A stretch of DNA of 64,000 bases from NCBI GenBank assembly GCA_020632495.1, contig JACKFL010000006.1, forward strand, positions 248,001-312,000. The letters are read 5' to 3'. The notes under the pieces were generated by a model. The model was not told the origin of the DNA. It made no database searches and worked only from the letters and a program-made list of their open reading frames with translations. This stretch comes from Candidatus Omnitrophota bacterium. GTDB taxonomy: Bacteria; Omnitrophota; Gorgyraeia; Zapsychrales; Zapsychraceae. The position numbers and the translations under genes are program-made. This document shows positions 15,747-25,102 of the stretch, one piece after another; position 1 is the first letter of the stretch, and each line of letters starts with the position of its first letter.

Positions 15747-16904
15747 ATGATGGAATCAATTAATAATCTGTTTCTTAAGTGTTATAAGGACAAACGGGTC
15801 CTGGTTACCGGACACACAGGATTTAAGGGGGCGTGGCTTAGTTTGTGGTTGCTCGAACTTGAGGCTAAAGTGGCCGGCTTCTCGATCGACGTTCCTACCG
15901 AGCCCTCGGCCTTTGAAGCAATGGAACTTTCTCATCGCCTTCAGGATTTTCGGGGAGACGTCCGGCGTATGAAGGAATTACGGTCAATATTTAAGGAATT
16001 TCGACCGCAAATTATATTTCATTTAGCTGCCCAGCCGTTTGTTCGTGAATCTTTGCGTGAACCAAAGAGAACTATTGAGACGAACGTGATGGGTACTGTT
16101 AATGTCTTAGAATGTGTAAGAGAATCATCAATAGTTGAGGCGGTTGTTATTATAACCAGTGATCAATGTTATGAGAACGTTGATTGTGAGTGGGGTTATC
16201 GTGAGATCGACCGCCTTGGGGGGGATGATCCCCAAAAGGCCTCGAAAACTTGTTCTGAGTTAATATGCCAAGCGTACTCCCGGTCCTATTTCGGTGCCGA
16301 AGGATCGACCGCTATTGCCACAGCTCGTGCAGGGTATGTTATAGGGGGTGGCGATTGGGCCAAGCATAGGCTGGTTCCGGACTGCATAAAGGCGTGGTAT
16401 GATCGGGAAGTTCCCGTAATTAATCATCCTGAGTATCGTTGTCCGTGGCAGCATGTCTTCGAACCGTTAAGTGGCTATTTGTGGCTCGGGGCGCTCCTTA
16501 CTAATCAGCGATCTGATCTAAACGGTGAATCCTTCAATTTTGGCTCTGAGCCAAGTTCGGTAAGGTCGGTGGAAGAACTCATCGAGTCTTTGATCGCACG
16601 ATTAAGTAAAGGTCGGTGGGTTCGCGCCCAATCGGAGGATATTTACTCCGAACCTATTTATAGGCTCAACTGTGAAAAGGCGCTAAATCAATTGCAATGG
16701 GTATCCGTCCTGAGTTATGACGATATGGTAGATAAGACGGTGGAATGGTATAAGCAATTTTACAAGGGCGGAACTGATATGTATTCTACCGGACGGCAAC
16801 AAATTATGGATTATGTTCGAATGGCTGCGGAAAAAAAACTGGCATGGACGTTTGGAAAGGAATATGAAAAGCGCAGTAGGAGGCGGGCCGCCGGTGGTGA
16901 ATGA
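15747..16904 (+). CDS. CDP-glucose 4,6-dehydratase homologue lacking the catalytic Tyr
   Basis: The 385-residue protein follows CDP-glucose 4,6-dehydratase (RfbG) from end to end: VLVTGHTGFKGAWLSLWLL, FHLAAQPFVRESLREP, the WGYREIDRLGGDDP block and the characteristic RCPWQHVFEPLSGYL. Two active-site positions depart from the family. TSDKCY reads TSDQCY (Gln140), and the YSASK catalytic motif reads QKASK, so Tyr becomes Gln163 while Lys167 stays. Since the Tyr is the general base for sugar oxidation, ordinary dehydratase activity is doubtful. Size and frame are intact. No separate CDP-glucose synthetase gene is in the window. Confidence 0.75.
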   Translation: MMESINNLFLKCYKDKRVLVTGHTGFKGAWLSLWLLELEAKVAGFSIDVPTEPSAFEAMELSHRLQDFRGDVRRMKELRSIFKEFRPQIIFHLAAQPFVRESLREPKRTIETNVMGTVNVLECVRESSIVEAVVIITSDQCYENVDCEWGYREIDRLGGDDPQKASKTCSELICQAYSRSYFGAEGSTAIATARAGYVIGGGDWAKHRLVPDCIKAWYDREVPVINHPEYRCPWQHVFEPLSGYLWLGALLTNQRSDLNGESFNFGSEPSSVRSVEELIESLIARLSKGRWVRAQSEDIYSEPIYRLNCEKALNQLQWVSVLSYDDMVDKTVEWYKQFYKGGTDMYSTGRQQIMDYVRMAAEKKLAWTFGKEYEKRSRRRAAGGE

Positions 16905-16965
16905 ATATGGGGCGGGAAGATGAATCGGTGCTAACCTATCGGTTATCCAAGGAGTTCTTCCTTCT

Positions 16966-17940
16966 ATGGATGTGAATAAGACTAACAGAGTCATGATTGT
17001 AGGCGGTTTAGGATATGTTGGCGGACGGTTAACACACTATCTTACATCGCACAGTTATGCTGATCTGGTTCTCACAACGACTCGAGATTCTTATCCGAAT
17101 TGGGCCAAAAGTTATGAAATCTGCCCTCTGGATTTAAGATCAGAATCATCAATTCGTCGTTGCCTAGAGATGATGCGCCCTGAAATTCTGGTTAATCTTG
17201 GGGGGATGCAGCAGGCAGAATGTGAGATCGACCCGGACGGTGCTGTTAAGGTCAACGAGGCTGGAATAGACTCGCTTCTTTATGTGGCCCGGGACATTGG
17301 GGTCCGGCGATTTGTGAATCTTTCCAGTTTTCAGGTTTATGGTGATTTCTCCGGAAGCATTACGGAGCAGACGCATTGTCAACCTCGTTCGGTATATGCG
17401 CGAACAAAGCTAAATGCCGAGGGAATTGTCCGGCGATATAAGGAGAAGGGAGTTTCCGCGGTAACATTACGTTTGGCCAACGCCTATGGTAATCCGATGG
17501 ACACTGAGGTTGCCGGGTCAGTTTGGTCTCTTGCGGTGAATTCGTTTTGCCGGAACTTGGTACAAACAGGGAAAGTGACCATAAAGTCTAATCAGTACCG
17601 GGATTTTATTACGATGTTTGATGCTGTTCGTGGGATCGAACATGCCATGCATATGCCTGAAGAACAAATAGGAACCGGTGTATTTAACCTGGGAGGTGAT
17701 AATTGTATGCAAATTAAGGATATCGCCCATCGGGTTGTACGCATCAATGCCGAATTTGATCAGAGTTCCGAGCCGATTATCGAGGGGCCAATCGAGGATC
17801 TGGACAAGGTCTTTGCGCCCTTTGACTACCGGATTGATAGAATTAAAGAAACAGGTTTCGAGTTGCAGGGGGATATGGATCAAGCCATCCGATCTACGTT
17901 AAAGTTTTGTAGAGAACATGCCGGATCATCACTTTCATAG
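16966..17940 (+). CDS. NAD(P)-dependent nucleotide-sugar epimerase/reductase (SDR)
   Basis: The 324-residue protein opens with VMIVGGLGYVGGRLTHYL, then NLSSFQVYGD and an intact YARTK catalytic motif near residue 144. It resembles 4-ketosugar reductases and epimerases that act after a 4,6-dehydratase. It follows the CDP-glucose-dehydratase homologue after a 61-base gap. That pairing is typical of dideoxy- or deoxy-sugar branches, but the partner's altered active site makes the pathway uncertain. Confidence 0.75.
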   Translation: MDVNKTNRVMIVGGLGYVGGRLTHYLTSHSYADLVLTTTRDSYPNWAKSYEICPLDLRSESSIRRCLEMMRPEILVNLGGMQQAECEIDPDGAVKVNEAGIDSLLYVARDIGVRRFVNLSSFQVYGDFSGSITEQTHCQPRSVYARTKLNAEGIVRRYKEKGVSAVTLRLANAYGNPMDTEVAGSVWSLAVNSFCRNLVQTGKVTIKSNQYRDFITMFDAVRGIEHAMHMPEEQIGTGVFNLGGDNCMQIKDIAHRVVRINAEFDQSSEPIIEGPIEDLDKVFAPFDYRIDRIKETGFELQGDMDQAIRSTLKFCREHAGSSLS

Positions 17941-18112
17941 CCGATCTATTGTTCGTGGCATATGAGCAGCTATTAATGTTTGGTCCAAAATATGAAATAC
18001 AGACATGCACACTTTTTAACGGATGGTGTTCATAGAATCCCGCGGGCACTTCCTCACGCATCGGAACACATATCCGGTGTGATTCAAAGGCTAAAGATTT
18101 TGAGACCGCGAA

Positions 18113-19672
18113 ATGATAATGAATACAGTTTATAAGAACAAGATCATTCAAGCCATAGATATGATCGCAGCGTTTTCCATTGGGCTGATAACGGTCGGGT
18201 ATGTCATGTACGCTGCCCGGTTTGCCGAGCGGCATATTCAGTTCCCATTCCTTGATTTTCCGGTCTTTATCGGAGAATTCCTCCTAATATTCTGCGCAAT
18301 GCTGTTTGCGATTCGGGTGTGCCTAAGCGACTATAAATTTAATAAATGGCAAATAATTCTCAGTTTATACTTTATATTCGTCTTATCTAAGGCCGCATTT
18401 GGTTACGCAAAATGGGGAGCTCTCGCCTTTCGCCATGCAGCCCTGATGTACTATCCTGTTTTTGCAGTCTTCGGATACGCATTTCTTAGGAAGAAGAATT
18501 TCACTGATCCGGTCAAATTGTTTGTGTTAAGCGTAATTGTTGGAATATTTGTTATTCGTGATTTTTATTTTTATCCAACGGTTATTATGCTGAATATCGC
18601 GATAATCCTAATATTATCTTTCAAGAATTCGACTCTAAAGTATTTATCGGCAGTGGTCCTCGTGCTGACAACTCCTTACCGATATTTCTTTCATACTGCC
18701 CGAATGATGATTCTTGGGCACATTATATATGTTTTGTATTTGTTTGCCGTGGGGCTCTACCTATTAAGGTGGCCTCGCCGGTATAAATTAATGGGGATTT
18801 GTCTCACATTAGTGATATTAGCGGTGGGGGTAGAGTGGTACGCAGGTTTTGAACGAGTACATTCCATATTCGCCATAGATAGACATGTAGCCATCTTCAA
18901 GAAATATGATGATCGCGTACAGTCGCAAAAAGATACATTCGAGTTTAAGGAATTTGGCCCTGTACAGATTTACAATCCTAACAAAACAATAGAAGAGAGG
19001 AGCATTCAGCTTAAAAGCCCGCTGCAAGAGGGACAGGCAGAAGGTAATGAAGCCCATATAAGGATGTCCGAGGATATGTTCCAGGAGGAAACTCCGACAA
19101 CGGCTAAAATTGGGATAGAAAGGAAGTCCAAGGATGGTAATAATTATGAATCCGATTTGAACAATTCCGTGTTCCGATTGCTTGTATGGCGGGATATGTT
19201 TGAGGAATACGCAACGGCTGGGTGGCCCGTTATTGGATTTGACTATGGTAAGCCATTACGGTCTATAAGTATAGAAATACTGAATTGGTGCCGTTCGGAG
19301 TGGAGTCGTGACGGCTGGGTAGCCCCACACAATTCTTTCTTACACATTATGTATAGATCCGGTATTGTGGGATGCTTGCTAATATTTGGCATATGCATCT
19401 TTCTTGTCCGTATGGCTATCTTTTTTATTCGACGACGAGACTTCCGCGGCATATTATTGTGTGGGTCTATAATAATGTGTTTTGTCGCAGCCAATTTCCT
19501 GATAGTGTTGGAGGCGCCTTACAGTGCGATCCCTATTTGGACCCTTTATGGTGCAACGGTCCGTTATTATGTTGAAGAAGTCCGAAATACAATTGTCGTA
19601 AATGGTGCCGGTGAAGAGCCATTACAAATGCATCAACGTCGTCATTCTTTAGATGAAAGGTGCGTCACGTAG
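18113..19672 (+). CDS. O-antigen polymerase/ligase-like membrane protein
   Basis: The 519-residue protein has about ten hydrophobic segments, with a large hydrophilic loop between about residues 240 and 400. RLLVWRDM and GFDYGKP, then APHNSFLHIMYRSGIVG, match the Wzy_C/WaaL region that binds undecaprenyl-linked glycan outside the inner membrane. It would polymerise repeat units or ligate them to an acceptor. The 172 bases upstream hold no convincing promoter. It is the last gene of the AT-rich block; composition changes sharply at its 3' end. Two more proteins of this broad family occur at 27275 and 30528. Confidence 0.75.
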   Translation: MIMNTVYKNKIIQAIDMIAAFSIGLITVGYVMYAARFAERHIQFPFLDFPVFIGEFLLIFCAMLFAIRVCLSDYKFNKWQIILSLYFIFVLSKAAFGYAKWGALAFRHAALMYYPVFAVFGYAFLRKKNFTDPVKLFVLSVIVGIFVIRDFYFYPTVIMLNIAIILILSFKNSTLKYLSAVVLVLTTPYRYFFHTARMMILGHIIYVLYLFAVGLYLLRWPRRYKLMGICLTLVILAVGVEWYAGFERVHSIFAIDRHVAIFKKYDDRVQSQKDTFEFKEFGPVQIYNPNKTIEERSIQLKSPLQEGQAEGNEAHIRMSEDMFQEETPTTAKIGIERKSKDGNNYESDLNNSVFRLLVWRDMFEEYATAGWPVIGFDYGKPLRSISIEILNWCRSEWSRDGWVAPHNSFLHIMYRSGIVGCLLIFGICIFLVRMAIFFIRRRDFRGILLCGSIIMCFVAANFLIVLEAPYSAIPIWTLYGATVRYYVEEVRNTIVVNGAGEEPLQMHQRRHSLDERCVT

Positions 19673-19673
19673 T

Positions 19674-20669
19674 ATGAGAGGATGGAAAAACAACAGGGTT
19701 TTTATCACCGGCGCCGACGGTTTCATCGGCAGTCACCTGGTCGAACGGCTCGTGAAGGAGGGGGCGAAGGTCCGCGCCTTTGCGTACTATAATTCCTTCA
19801 ACAGTTGGGGCTGGATGGATTCATTTTCGAAGACGACACTCGATCAAATCGACGTCTTCACCGGAGATGTGCGCGATCCCAACGGTGTGCTGACGGCAGC
19901 GCAAGGGTGCGAGGTAATCTTCCATCTCGCGGCATTGATCGGAATTCCGTTCAGTTATCACTCTCCGGACAGTTACGTCGATACCAATGTGAAGGGGACC
20001 CTCAACGTTCTGCAGGCGGCCAAACAGCTCGGCGTGAAGAAGGTGGTCCATACTTCCACCAGCGAAGTCTACGGGACAGCCCAACAGGTGCCGATCACCG
20101 AAGACCATCCGATCAATCCGCAGTCCCCGTACGCGGCGACCAAGTCGGCGGCCGACAGTCTGGCCCTGTCATTCTACCGGTCCTTCGATCTGCCGGTCAC
20201 GGTGCTGCGGCCGTTTAATACGTTCGGTCCGCGCCAGTCGGCGCGCGCTGTGATCCCTACAGTTCTCGCCCAGGTGCATGCCGGCCGCAAGACGATCAAG
20301 ATGGGGAATCTTGACGTGACCCGTGATTTCAATTACGTAGATAATACCGTCGAGTCCTTTCTGGCCGTCGCGCAGTCTGCCAAGACAAACGGGGAAGTGA
20401 TCAACTCCGGCAGCGGGGTGGAGACGTCGTTGGAAGAAATGGTGGAGGCGGTCCGCGAGATCACCGGAATCAAATTCCGTGTGCAGACGGAGAAAGAGCG
20501 TTTGCGGCCGGGCAAGAGCGAAGTGGAGCGGCTGGTCTGCAGCGCCGACAAGCTCAAAGACCTGACCGGCTGGTCGCCGAAGATTGATTTCAGGAACGGT
20601 CTGCGCAAAACCTCGGAATGGATCGCCAAGAATATGAGCAGCTACAAACCGGATATCTATAATGTCTAG
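19674..20669 (+). CDS. LegB-like NAD-dependent nucleotide-sugar 4,6-dehydratase
   Basis: I use the ATG at 19674, just after the preceding stop; an ATG at 19653 would overlap that gene. The 331-residue protein has VFITGADGFIGSHLVERL, the AYYNSFNSWGWMDS segment that I associate with LegB-type 4,6-dehydratases, TSTSEVYG and an intact YAATK motif. It would form a 4-keto-6-deoxy nucleotide sugar. Directly coupled downstream are a sugar nucleotidyltransferase and a reductase, giving a three-step deoxysugar unit. It is also the first gene with GC-rich chromosomal codon use. Confidence 0.75.
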   Translation: MRGWKNNRVFITGADGFIGSHLVERLVKEGAKVRAFAYYNSFNSWGWMDSFSKTTLDQIDVFTGDVRDPNGVLTAAQGCEVIFHLAALIGIPFSYHSPDSYVDTNVKGTLNVLQAAKQLGVKKVVHTSTSEVYGTAQQVPITEDHPINPQSPYAATKSAADSLALSFYRSFDLPVTVLRPFNTFGPRQSARAVIPTVLAQVHAGRKTIKMGNLDVTRDFNYVDNTVESFLAVAQSAKTNGEVINSGSGVETSLEEMVEAVREITGIKFRVQTEKERLRPGKSEVERLVCSADKLKDLTGWSPKIDFRNGLRKTSEWIAKNMSSYKPDIYNV

Positions 20670-21396
20670 CAAGGTCCAGGCCATCATCCTCGCCGGCGGG
20701 CAGGGTACGCGCCTGCGGCCGTACACGGCCGTGATCCCCAAGCCGCTGATGCCCGTCGGGGAACATCCGATTTGCGAGATCATCATCCGTCAGCTCAAGG
20801 ACGCGGGGCTGACCAACATCGTCATCTCCACCGGACATCTCGCAGGATTGATCGAGGCCTATTTCGGCAACGGCAAGAAGTGGGGCGTGAACATCACCTA
20901 TGTGACCGAAGACAAACCGCTGGGCACGGCCGGCGCGCTGAAGCTGGTGAAGAATATGGATGAGGATTGCCTGATCATCAACGGCGACGTCCTCACCGAT
21001 CTTGATTTTAAGGCGGCGCTGACCTATCATCGCCGGCGCAAGGCCCTGGCCACGATCACCGTCAAAGAACGGATCGTCAAGACCGACTTCGGTGTCATTG
21101 CCATGAACGCCGACAGTGAATTAGTCGATTACATCGAAAAGCCGGAACATAAATCCTTTGTCAGCATCGGCGTCTATCTGCTCAGCCGGCAATGCCGTTC
21201 CTACATTGAAACCGATGAAAATATCGGCATGCCCGAACTGGTCCTCCGGCTGAAGGACAAGGGCAAGAAGGTCTGTTGCTTTCCCACCAAGGCGCTGTGG
21301 CTCGACCTGGGCCGCATCGACGACTTTATGGCCTCGCAGGATTTCTTCGAGAAACACAAAAATAAATTTCTTAAGATTCCGAAACGGTCCCGCTGA
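20662..21396 (+). CDS. Sugar-1-phosphate nucleotidyltransferase
   Basis: The 244-residue protein has AIILAGGQGTRLRPYT (nucleotide binding), PKPLMPVGEHPI, LGTAGALKLV and INGDVLTDLD, the standard order for NTP_transferase enzymes. It joins a sugar-1-phosphate to an NTP. The short, single-domain form is shared by GDP-mannose-type and GlcN-1-P guanylyltransferases as well as dTDP-glucose synthases, so the nucleotide is uncertain. It overlaps the 4,6-dehydratase by 8 bases and the reductase by 1 base, so the three act in one pathway. Confidence 0.85.
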   Translation: MSSKVQAIILAGGQGTRLRPYTAVIPKPLMPVGEHPICEIIIRQLKDAGLTNIVISTGHLAGLIEAYFGNGKKWGVNITYVTEDKPLGTAGALKLVKNMDEDCLIINGDVLTDLDFKAALTYHRRRKALATITVKERIVKTDFGVIAMNADSELVDYIEKPEHKSFVSIGVYLLSRQCRSYIETDENIGMPELVLRLKDKGKKVCCFPTKALWLDLGRIDDFMASQDFFEKHKNKFLKIPKRSR

Positions 21397-22319
21397 TGAA
21401 ATCCACTGTCCTGATAACCGGCGTCAACGGATTCCTCGGGGGAGGGATGTGGGAATACTTGTCCGGCAAAAGCCGCAGCGTCAAACTGGCGGGGGCGGAT
21501 ATCATCCCGGGCCTGGAAGACGAGCGGATTTGGCACATCGATCTGACCTGCGAGCGTTCGCTGGAAAAGATGCTCATCCAGGTCCAGCCGGACATCATCA
21601 TTCATTGTGCCGGCGGGCGCATGGCCGACGCGGAGGCCGCGCGTTTGGCCAACCTGGGAACGACCGAATCGCTGTGTGCGGCGCTGCATGAACGCGGCAT
21701 GACCGGCACCCGCGTGGTGATTCCCGGATCCGCGGCCGAATACGGAATACCCGCCAAGAATGTGCGTAAGATCCGTGAAGACGTAAAGCCGCGGCCGCAG
21801 TCCGAATACGGTCATATAAAATGGGAGCAAACCCGTGCCGCGCTGGGCTGGGCTAAAAAGGGTTTGCACATTTGCGTGGGCCGTATCTTCAACATCACCG
21901 GCGCCGGCACGCCCGAGTCTCTGGCCGCCGGACGTTTTGCCCAGCAGATCGCCCTGATGGAACTGCGCGGAAAATCCGGCATCCTGCAGACGTACGATCT
22001 CTCCGGCAAACGTGATTTCATCGACATCCAGGACGTCTGCGCGGCCTTGTGGATGCTCGCCCGTCACGGCGCGTCCGGTGAGGTATACAATATCTGTTCG
22101 GGCCGGCCGACCGGTGTCGCGGAACTGCTCGAACGTTTGATCATGTATTCTAAGATGACCGACGTGACCATCGACGAGCAGGGAACATCGAGCCCGAGCT
22201 TTAACGTGATCGGTTCGGCAACCAAGATCAAACGCGCCGTCGGCTGGGAGGTGCAGGTCGCGCTGGATAAAAGTTTACGGCAGACCCTGCACAGCTGGCG
22301 CCGAAAGGTCCGCGGCTGA
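21396..22319 (+). CDS. 4-keto-6-deoxy-sugar reductase-like SDR
   Basis: The 307-residue protein has LITGVNGFLGGGMWEYL, the PGSAAEYG strand, an intact YGHIK active site near residue 137 and KRDFIDIQDVC late in the chain. The layout is closest to GDP-6-deoxy-4-keto-D-mannose reductase (Rmd) types. It overlaps both neighbours by one base. Together with the upstream dehydratase and nucleotidyltransferase it would finish a 6-deoxysugar such as rhamnose; the configuration is not determined. Confidence 0.72.
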   Translation: MKSTVLITGVNGFLGGGMWEYLSGKSRSVKLAGADIIPGLEDERIWHIDLTCERSLEKMLIQVQPDIIIHCAGGRMADAEAARLANLGTTESLCAALHERGMTGTRVVIPGSAAEYGIPAKNVRKIREDVKPRPQSEYGHIKWEQTRAALGWAKKGLHICVGRIFNITGAGTPESLAAGRFAQQIALMELRGKSGILQTYDLSGKRDFIDIQDVCAALWMLARHGASGEVYNICSGRPTGVAELLERLIMYSKMTDVTIDEQGTSSPSFNVIGSATKIKRAVGWEVQVALDKSLRQTLHSWRRKVRG

Positions 22320-23491
22320 TGCGTGTCCTGGTCGGCCACAATGCCTACCAAAACTTCGGCGGCGAGGACGCGGTGGCCGCTTCCGAAACCCGGCTGCTGC
22401 GCGAACGGGGCCATGACGTCCACGAGTACCACCGCTCCAATGCCGAACTCAACCGGCTCAGCCTGAAGGACAAGTCCCGATACCTGTGGTATCTCGGCTG
22501 GAACGAAGAGAGTTATCAGCAGGTCCGCGCGCTGATCCGCAATGTCCGTCCCGAAGTCGCCCATTTCCACAATATCTATTTCATGATGAGCCCGGCGGTC
22601 TATCATGCCTGCCGCGCCGAGGGCGTTCCCGTCGTACAGAGCCTGCACAATTTCCGGCCGCTGTGCGCCAACGGATTGCTCTTTCGGAATAATCACGTGT
22701 GTGAAGATTGCCTGCGCGGTTCGCTGATGCCGGCGGTCCTGCACCGCTGTTCCCAGAATTCTCCGATCATCAGCGCCATGGTGGTCCGTATGCTGCGCAG
22801 TCACCGGAAGATGAATACCTGGCGAGAAAAAGTCAACGTCTACATCACCGCCACCGAATTTACCCGGCAGAAATACGCCGGGGCCGGTTTTGACGCGGAC
22901 CGGATCTTCGTGAAGCCCAACTTTGTCGAAGACCCCGGTGAAGTTCCGGCGCAGGACCGGGGATATGCGCTCTATGTCGGCCGGCTCAGCGACGAAAAAG
23001 GAGTCGATGTGATGATCCGGGCGTGGAAGGACCTGACGGACATCCCGCTGAGGATCGCCGGCGACGGGCCCGGCCGCCTGTACCTGTCGGGATATATCCA
23101 GCGTCACGCCATCAAGCACGTCACGCTGCTCGGTCATGTCGATGATGAGAAATACCGCGAGCTGATGGGTGGTGCCCGTTTTCTGGTGCTGCCGTCAATC
23201 TGCTACGAGAATTTTCCGCGGATTGCCGTGGAGGCGCTGGCCTACGGTCTGCCGGTCCTGGCCAGCCGGCTGGGGAGCCTGGAAGAAGTGATTAACCACG
23301 ACGAAAACGGCATGCTGTTCGAACCGGGCAAGGAAGAGGCGCTGGCCGCGGCGGCGCGGACGCTGTATCAGTCTTCCGATCTGCCCCGGATGCGCGAAGC
23401 GGCGCGGCAAAAGTATGCGGATGAATACTCGCCTGATAAGAATTACGATCAGCTGCTGGCGGTCTACGAACGCGCCCTGCATTCATCATGA
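22319..23491 (+). CDS. Family 4 glycosyltransferase (GT-B)
   Basis: The 390-residue protein has an N-terminal HNAYQNFGGEDAVAASE acceptor-domain loop and VAHFHNIYF. The C-terminal donor domain has YVGRLSDEKGVDVMI near residue 220 and PSICYENFPRIAVEALAYGLP, which carries the E-x7-E retaining motif. Cysteines in NNHVCEDCLRG may bind a metal, as in a subset of this family. It adds one sugar to a lipid-linked intermediate on the cytoplasmic side. It begins one base before the preceding stop ends and overlaps the next gene by 4 bases. Confidence 0.9.
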   Translation: MRVLVGHNAYQNFGGEDAVAASETRLLRERGHDVHEYHRSNAELNRLSLKDKSRYLWYLGWNEESYQQVRALIRNVRPEVAHFHNIYFMMSPAVYHACRAEGVPVVQSLHNFRPLCANGLLFRNNHVCEDCLRGSLMPAVLHRCSQNSPIISAMVVRMLRSHRKMNTWREKVNVYITATEFTRQKYAGAGFDADRIFVKPNFVEDPGEVPAQDRGYALYVGRLSDEKGVDVMIRAWKDLTDIPLRIAGDGPGRLYLSGYIQRHAIKHVTLLGHVDDEKYRELMGGARFLVLPSICYENFPRIAVEALAYGLPVLASRLGSLEEVINHDENGMLFEPGKEEALAAAARTLYQSSDLPRMREAARQKYADEYSPDKNYDQLLAVYERALHSS

Positions 23492-25002
23492 AATATATTT
23501 CGACCGCCATTCTCATCGCTGCCTTTTTCTTGCTCCGGCCCTATCAGATGCAAAAGCTCGGCCTGATGTACAAGGGTGACGATCACTCCTACTTCGCGCA
23601 CGCCACCGCCATCGCCTACGGACAATTTCCGTCGTATGAGAAGGAGTATTACCTTCACGGCGAAGGCCGGCCGCTGCACAGCATCGGCAGCGGGATCATG
23701 GCCGCGCCGTTTGTATTCGTTTTCTCGATGATCGACCGGATCGAGGGCAGCAGCATCGTGGAACAACGCACCGCGGACAATATCCGTCACAGCTGGTCGC
23801 TGTTCGGATTTGTCGTGGCCAGCTGCACGTATTTCTGGCTGGGTTGCTGGCTGTTGTACCTGTCGGGAGTCCGAATCTTTCCCGCTCGGTATGTGGTCGC
23901 CGCGGTCATCCTGCTGGTGATCGTGCAGGGCATTCCGCTATATGTGTTTCGCCGGCCGGTCTTTGCTCACATTTACGAATTCTTTCTGCAGAGCGCCATG
24001 GTCTTTTTGTTGTACAAACCATATGAAAACCGCTCGCCGGGGCTGAGGTACTGGGCCGCGGTGGGGTTCACGCTCGCCCTGATGCCGCTGGTGCGCTACA
24101 ACAACGCGGCGGCCATGCTCGCGTGGTGGATTATCCTGCTCGTCAGGCATCGGGTTCTGCGCAACTGGCGGCAGAACAGAGCCATCCTGACGGCGCTCGG
24201 CGCGTTTGCCGTGCTGGTGGGTATCTTCTTCATCGTCCCGGTCGTGATGCACGTCGATTCCGGATACCTGACCAAGTTCCGCTATTTTCTCAGGCCGTGG
24301 TGGTTGCCTGAATATCCGCAGCGTGTTCTCAATGTCCTTTTCGGGATCAGCTGGGGGCTGATCTGGTCGGCGCCGTTTATTCTGGCGGGGACGTGGGCGG
24401 CGTTTACGGTCCGATCCCCGCAAAGGAAATACTTATGGGCGGCTATGGCCGCGATGCTCGTCAATTTTCATATCATCGTGACCTATGCCGCCCAGGGCGG
24501 TTACTACGGCTATCGTTACTTTATTTTCTCGATGATCCCGCTTTTGGTGGTGCCGCTGGCCGGAGGATTGGAGGCGCTGGACCAGCGTTTCCGGTGGAGG
24601 TTTCGCGCGGCGGTGATTCTGACCGCGTTGTTTCCGCTGTTCTCCATGTTGTGCTTTGAAGGCAACGATACCACCCTGACCCAGCATATCGTGAAGATCT
24701 CCCGGGGATACGGTTACTCCAACCACACTTACCAGTGGGAAGTGTGGAAGCTGCTGTTTACGCAGCCGGTCGAGTGGGGGATCGCGGTCTTTAAAGGCGG
24801 ATTGCTCTACTGGATCTATGCATCGGCCCACCAGGCCGGGGCCGAACGGTTCCTGCCGGCCGTGGTCCTGCAGAAATACCCCGACTTCCGCGTGGATATC
24901 CTGCTAAAAGTATTAATAATCTATACACTTCCATTCCTCTTACTGTATATTAGTAATAAAGTGACGGGCAAGACGGATAGACGCGCGGGGCGGGCCGCCT
25001 AG
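23488..25002 (+). CDS. Multi-pass membrane protein, possible GT-C glycosyltransferase
   Basis: The 504-residue protein has about ten hydrophobic spans and a first external loop carrying GDDHSYFAHATAIAYGQFP, where GT-C enzymes hold their catalytic acid. Further aromatic and charged loop residues (HIYEF, GGYYGYRYF) fit a lipid-phosphate-sugar transferase such as an ArnT/PMT relative. No named family is certain. It is coupled to the upstream glycosyltransferase and is followed by a promoter-bearing gap, so it probably closes this operon. It may add a sugar to the growing glycan on the periplasmic side. Confidence 0.6.
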   Translation: MKYISTAILIAAFFLLRPYQMQKLGLMYKGDDHSYFAHATAIAYGQFPSYEKEYYLHGEGRPLHSIGSGIMAAPFVFVFSMIDRIEGSSIVEQRTADNIRHSWSLFGFVVASCTYFWLGCWLLYLSGVRIFPARYVVAAVILLVIVQGIPLYVFRRPVFAHIYEFFLQSAMVFLLYKPYENRSPGLRYWAAVGFTLALMPLVRYNNAAAMLAWWIILLVRHRVLRNWRQNRAILTALGAFAVLVGIFFIVPVVMHVDSGYLTKFRYFLRPWWLPEYPQRVLNVLFGISWGLIWSAPFILAGTWAAFTVRSPQRKYLWAAMAAMLVNFHIIVTYAAQGGYYGYRYFIFSMIPLLVVPLAGGLEALDQRFRWRFRAAVILTALFPLFSMLCFEGNDTTLTQHIVKISRGYGYSNHTYQWEVWKLLFTQPVEWGIAVFKGGLLYWIYASAHQAGAERFLPAVVLQKYPDFRVDILLKVLIIYTLPFLLLYISNKVTGKTDRRAGRAA

Positions 25003-25010
25003 AAAATCCT

Positions 25011-25038
25011 TTGTAATTACCGTCCGCTGTGCTATTCT
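25011..25038 (+). promoter_or_regulatory. Sigma-70-like promoter with extended -10
   Basis: TTGTAA at 25011-25016 and TATTCT at 25033-25038 are 16 bases apart, and TGC directly before the -10 makes an extended -10 element. It sits in the 100-base gap between the membrane protein and the WecG/TagA-type gene and would drive the latter and the downstream initiating transferase. Confidence 0.5.
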
Positions 25039-25102
25039 ACTCCATCCCGACGCTAATCCCAAACCAATATTGCTGATATAAGTGCATCACACGAAACAGT
25101 TT

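Noticed and set aside
22064..23137. Long minus-strand frame of 357 codons
   Set aside because: It lies opposite the well-supported family 4 glycosyltransferase and the preceding SDR, has no recognisable domain and no ribosome site. High G+C codon bias produces such open antisense frames.
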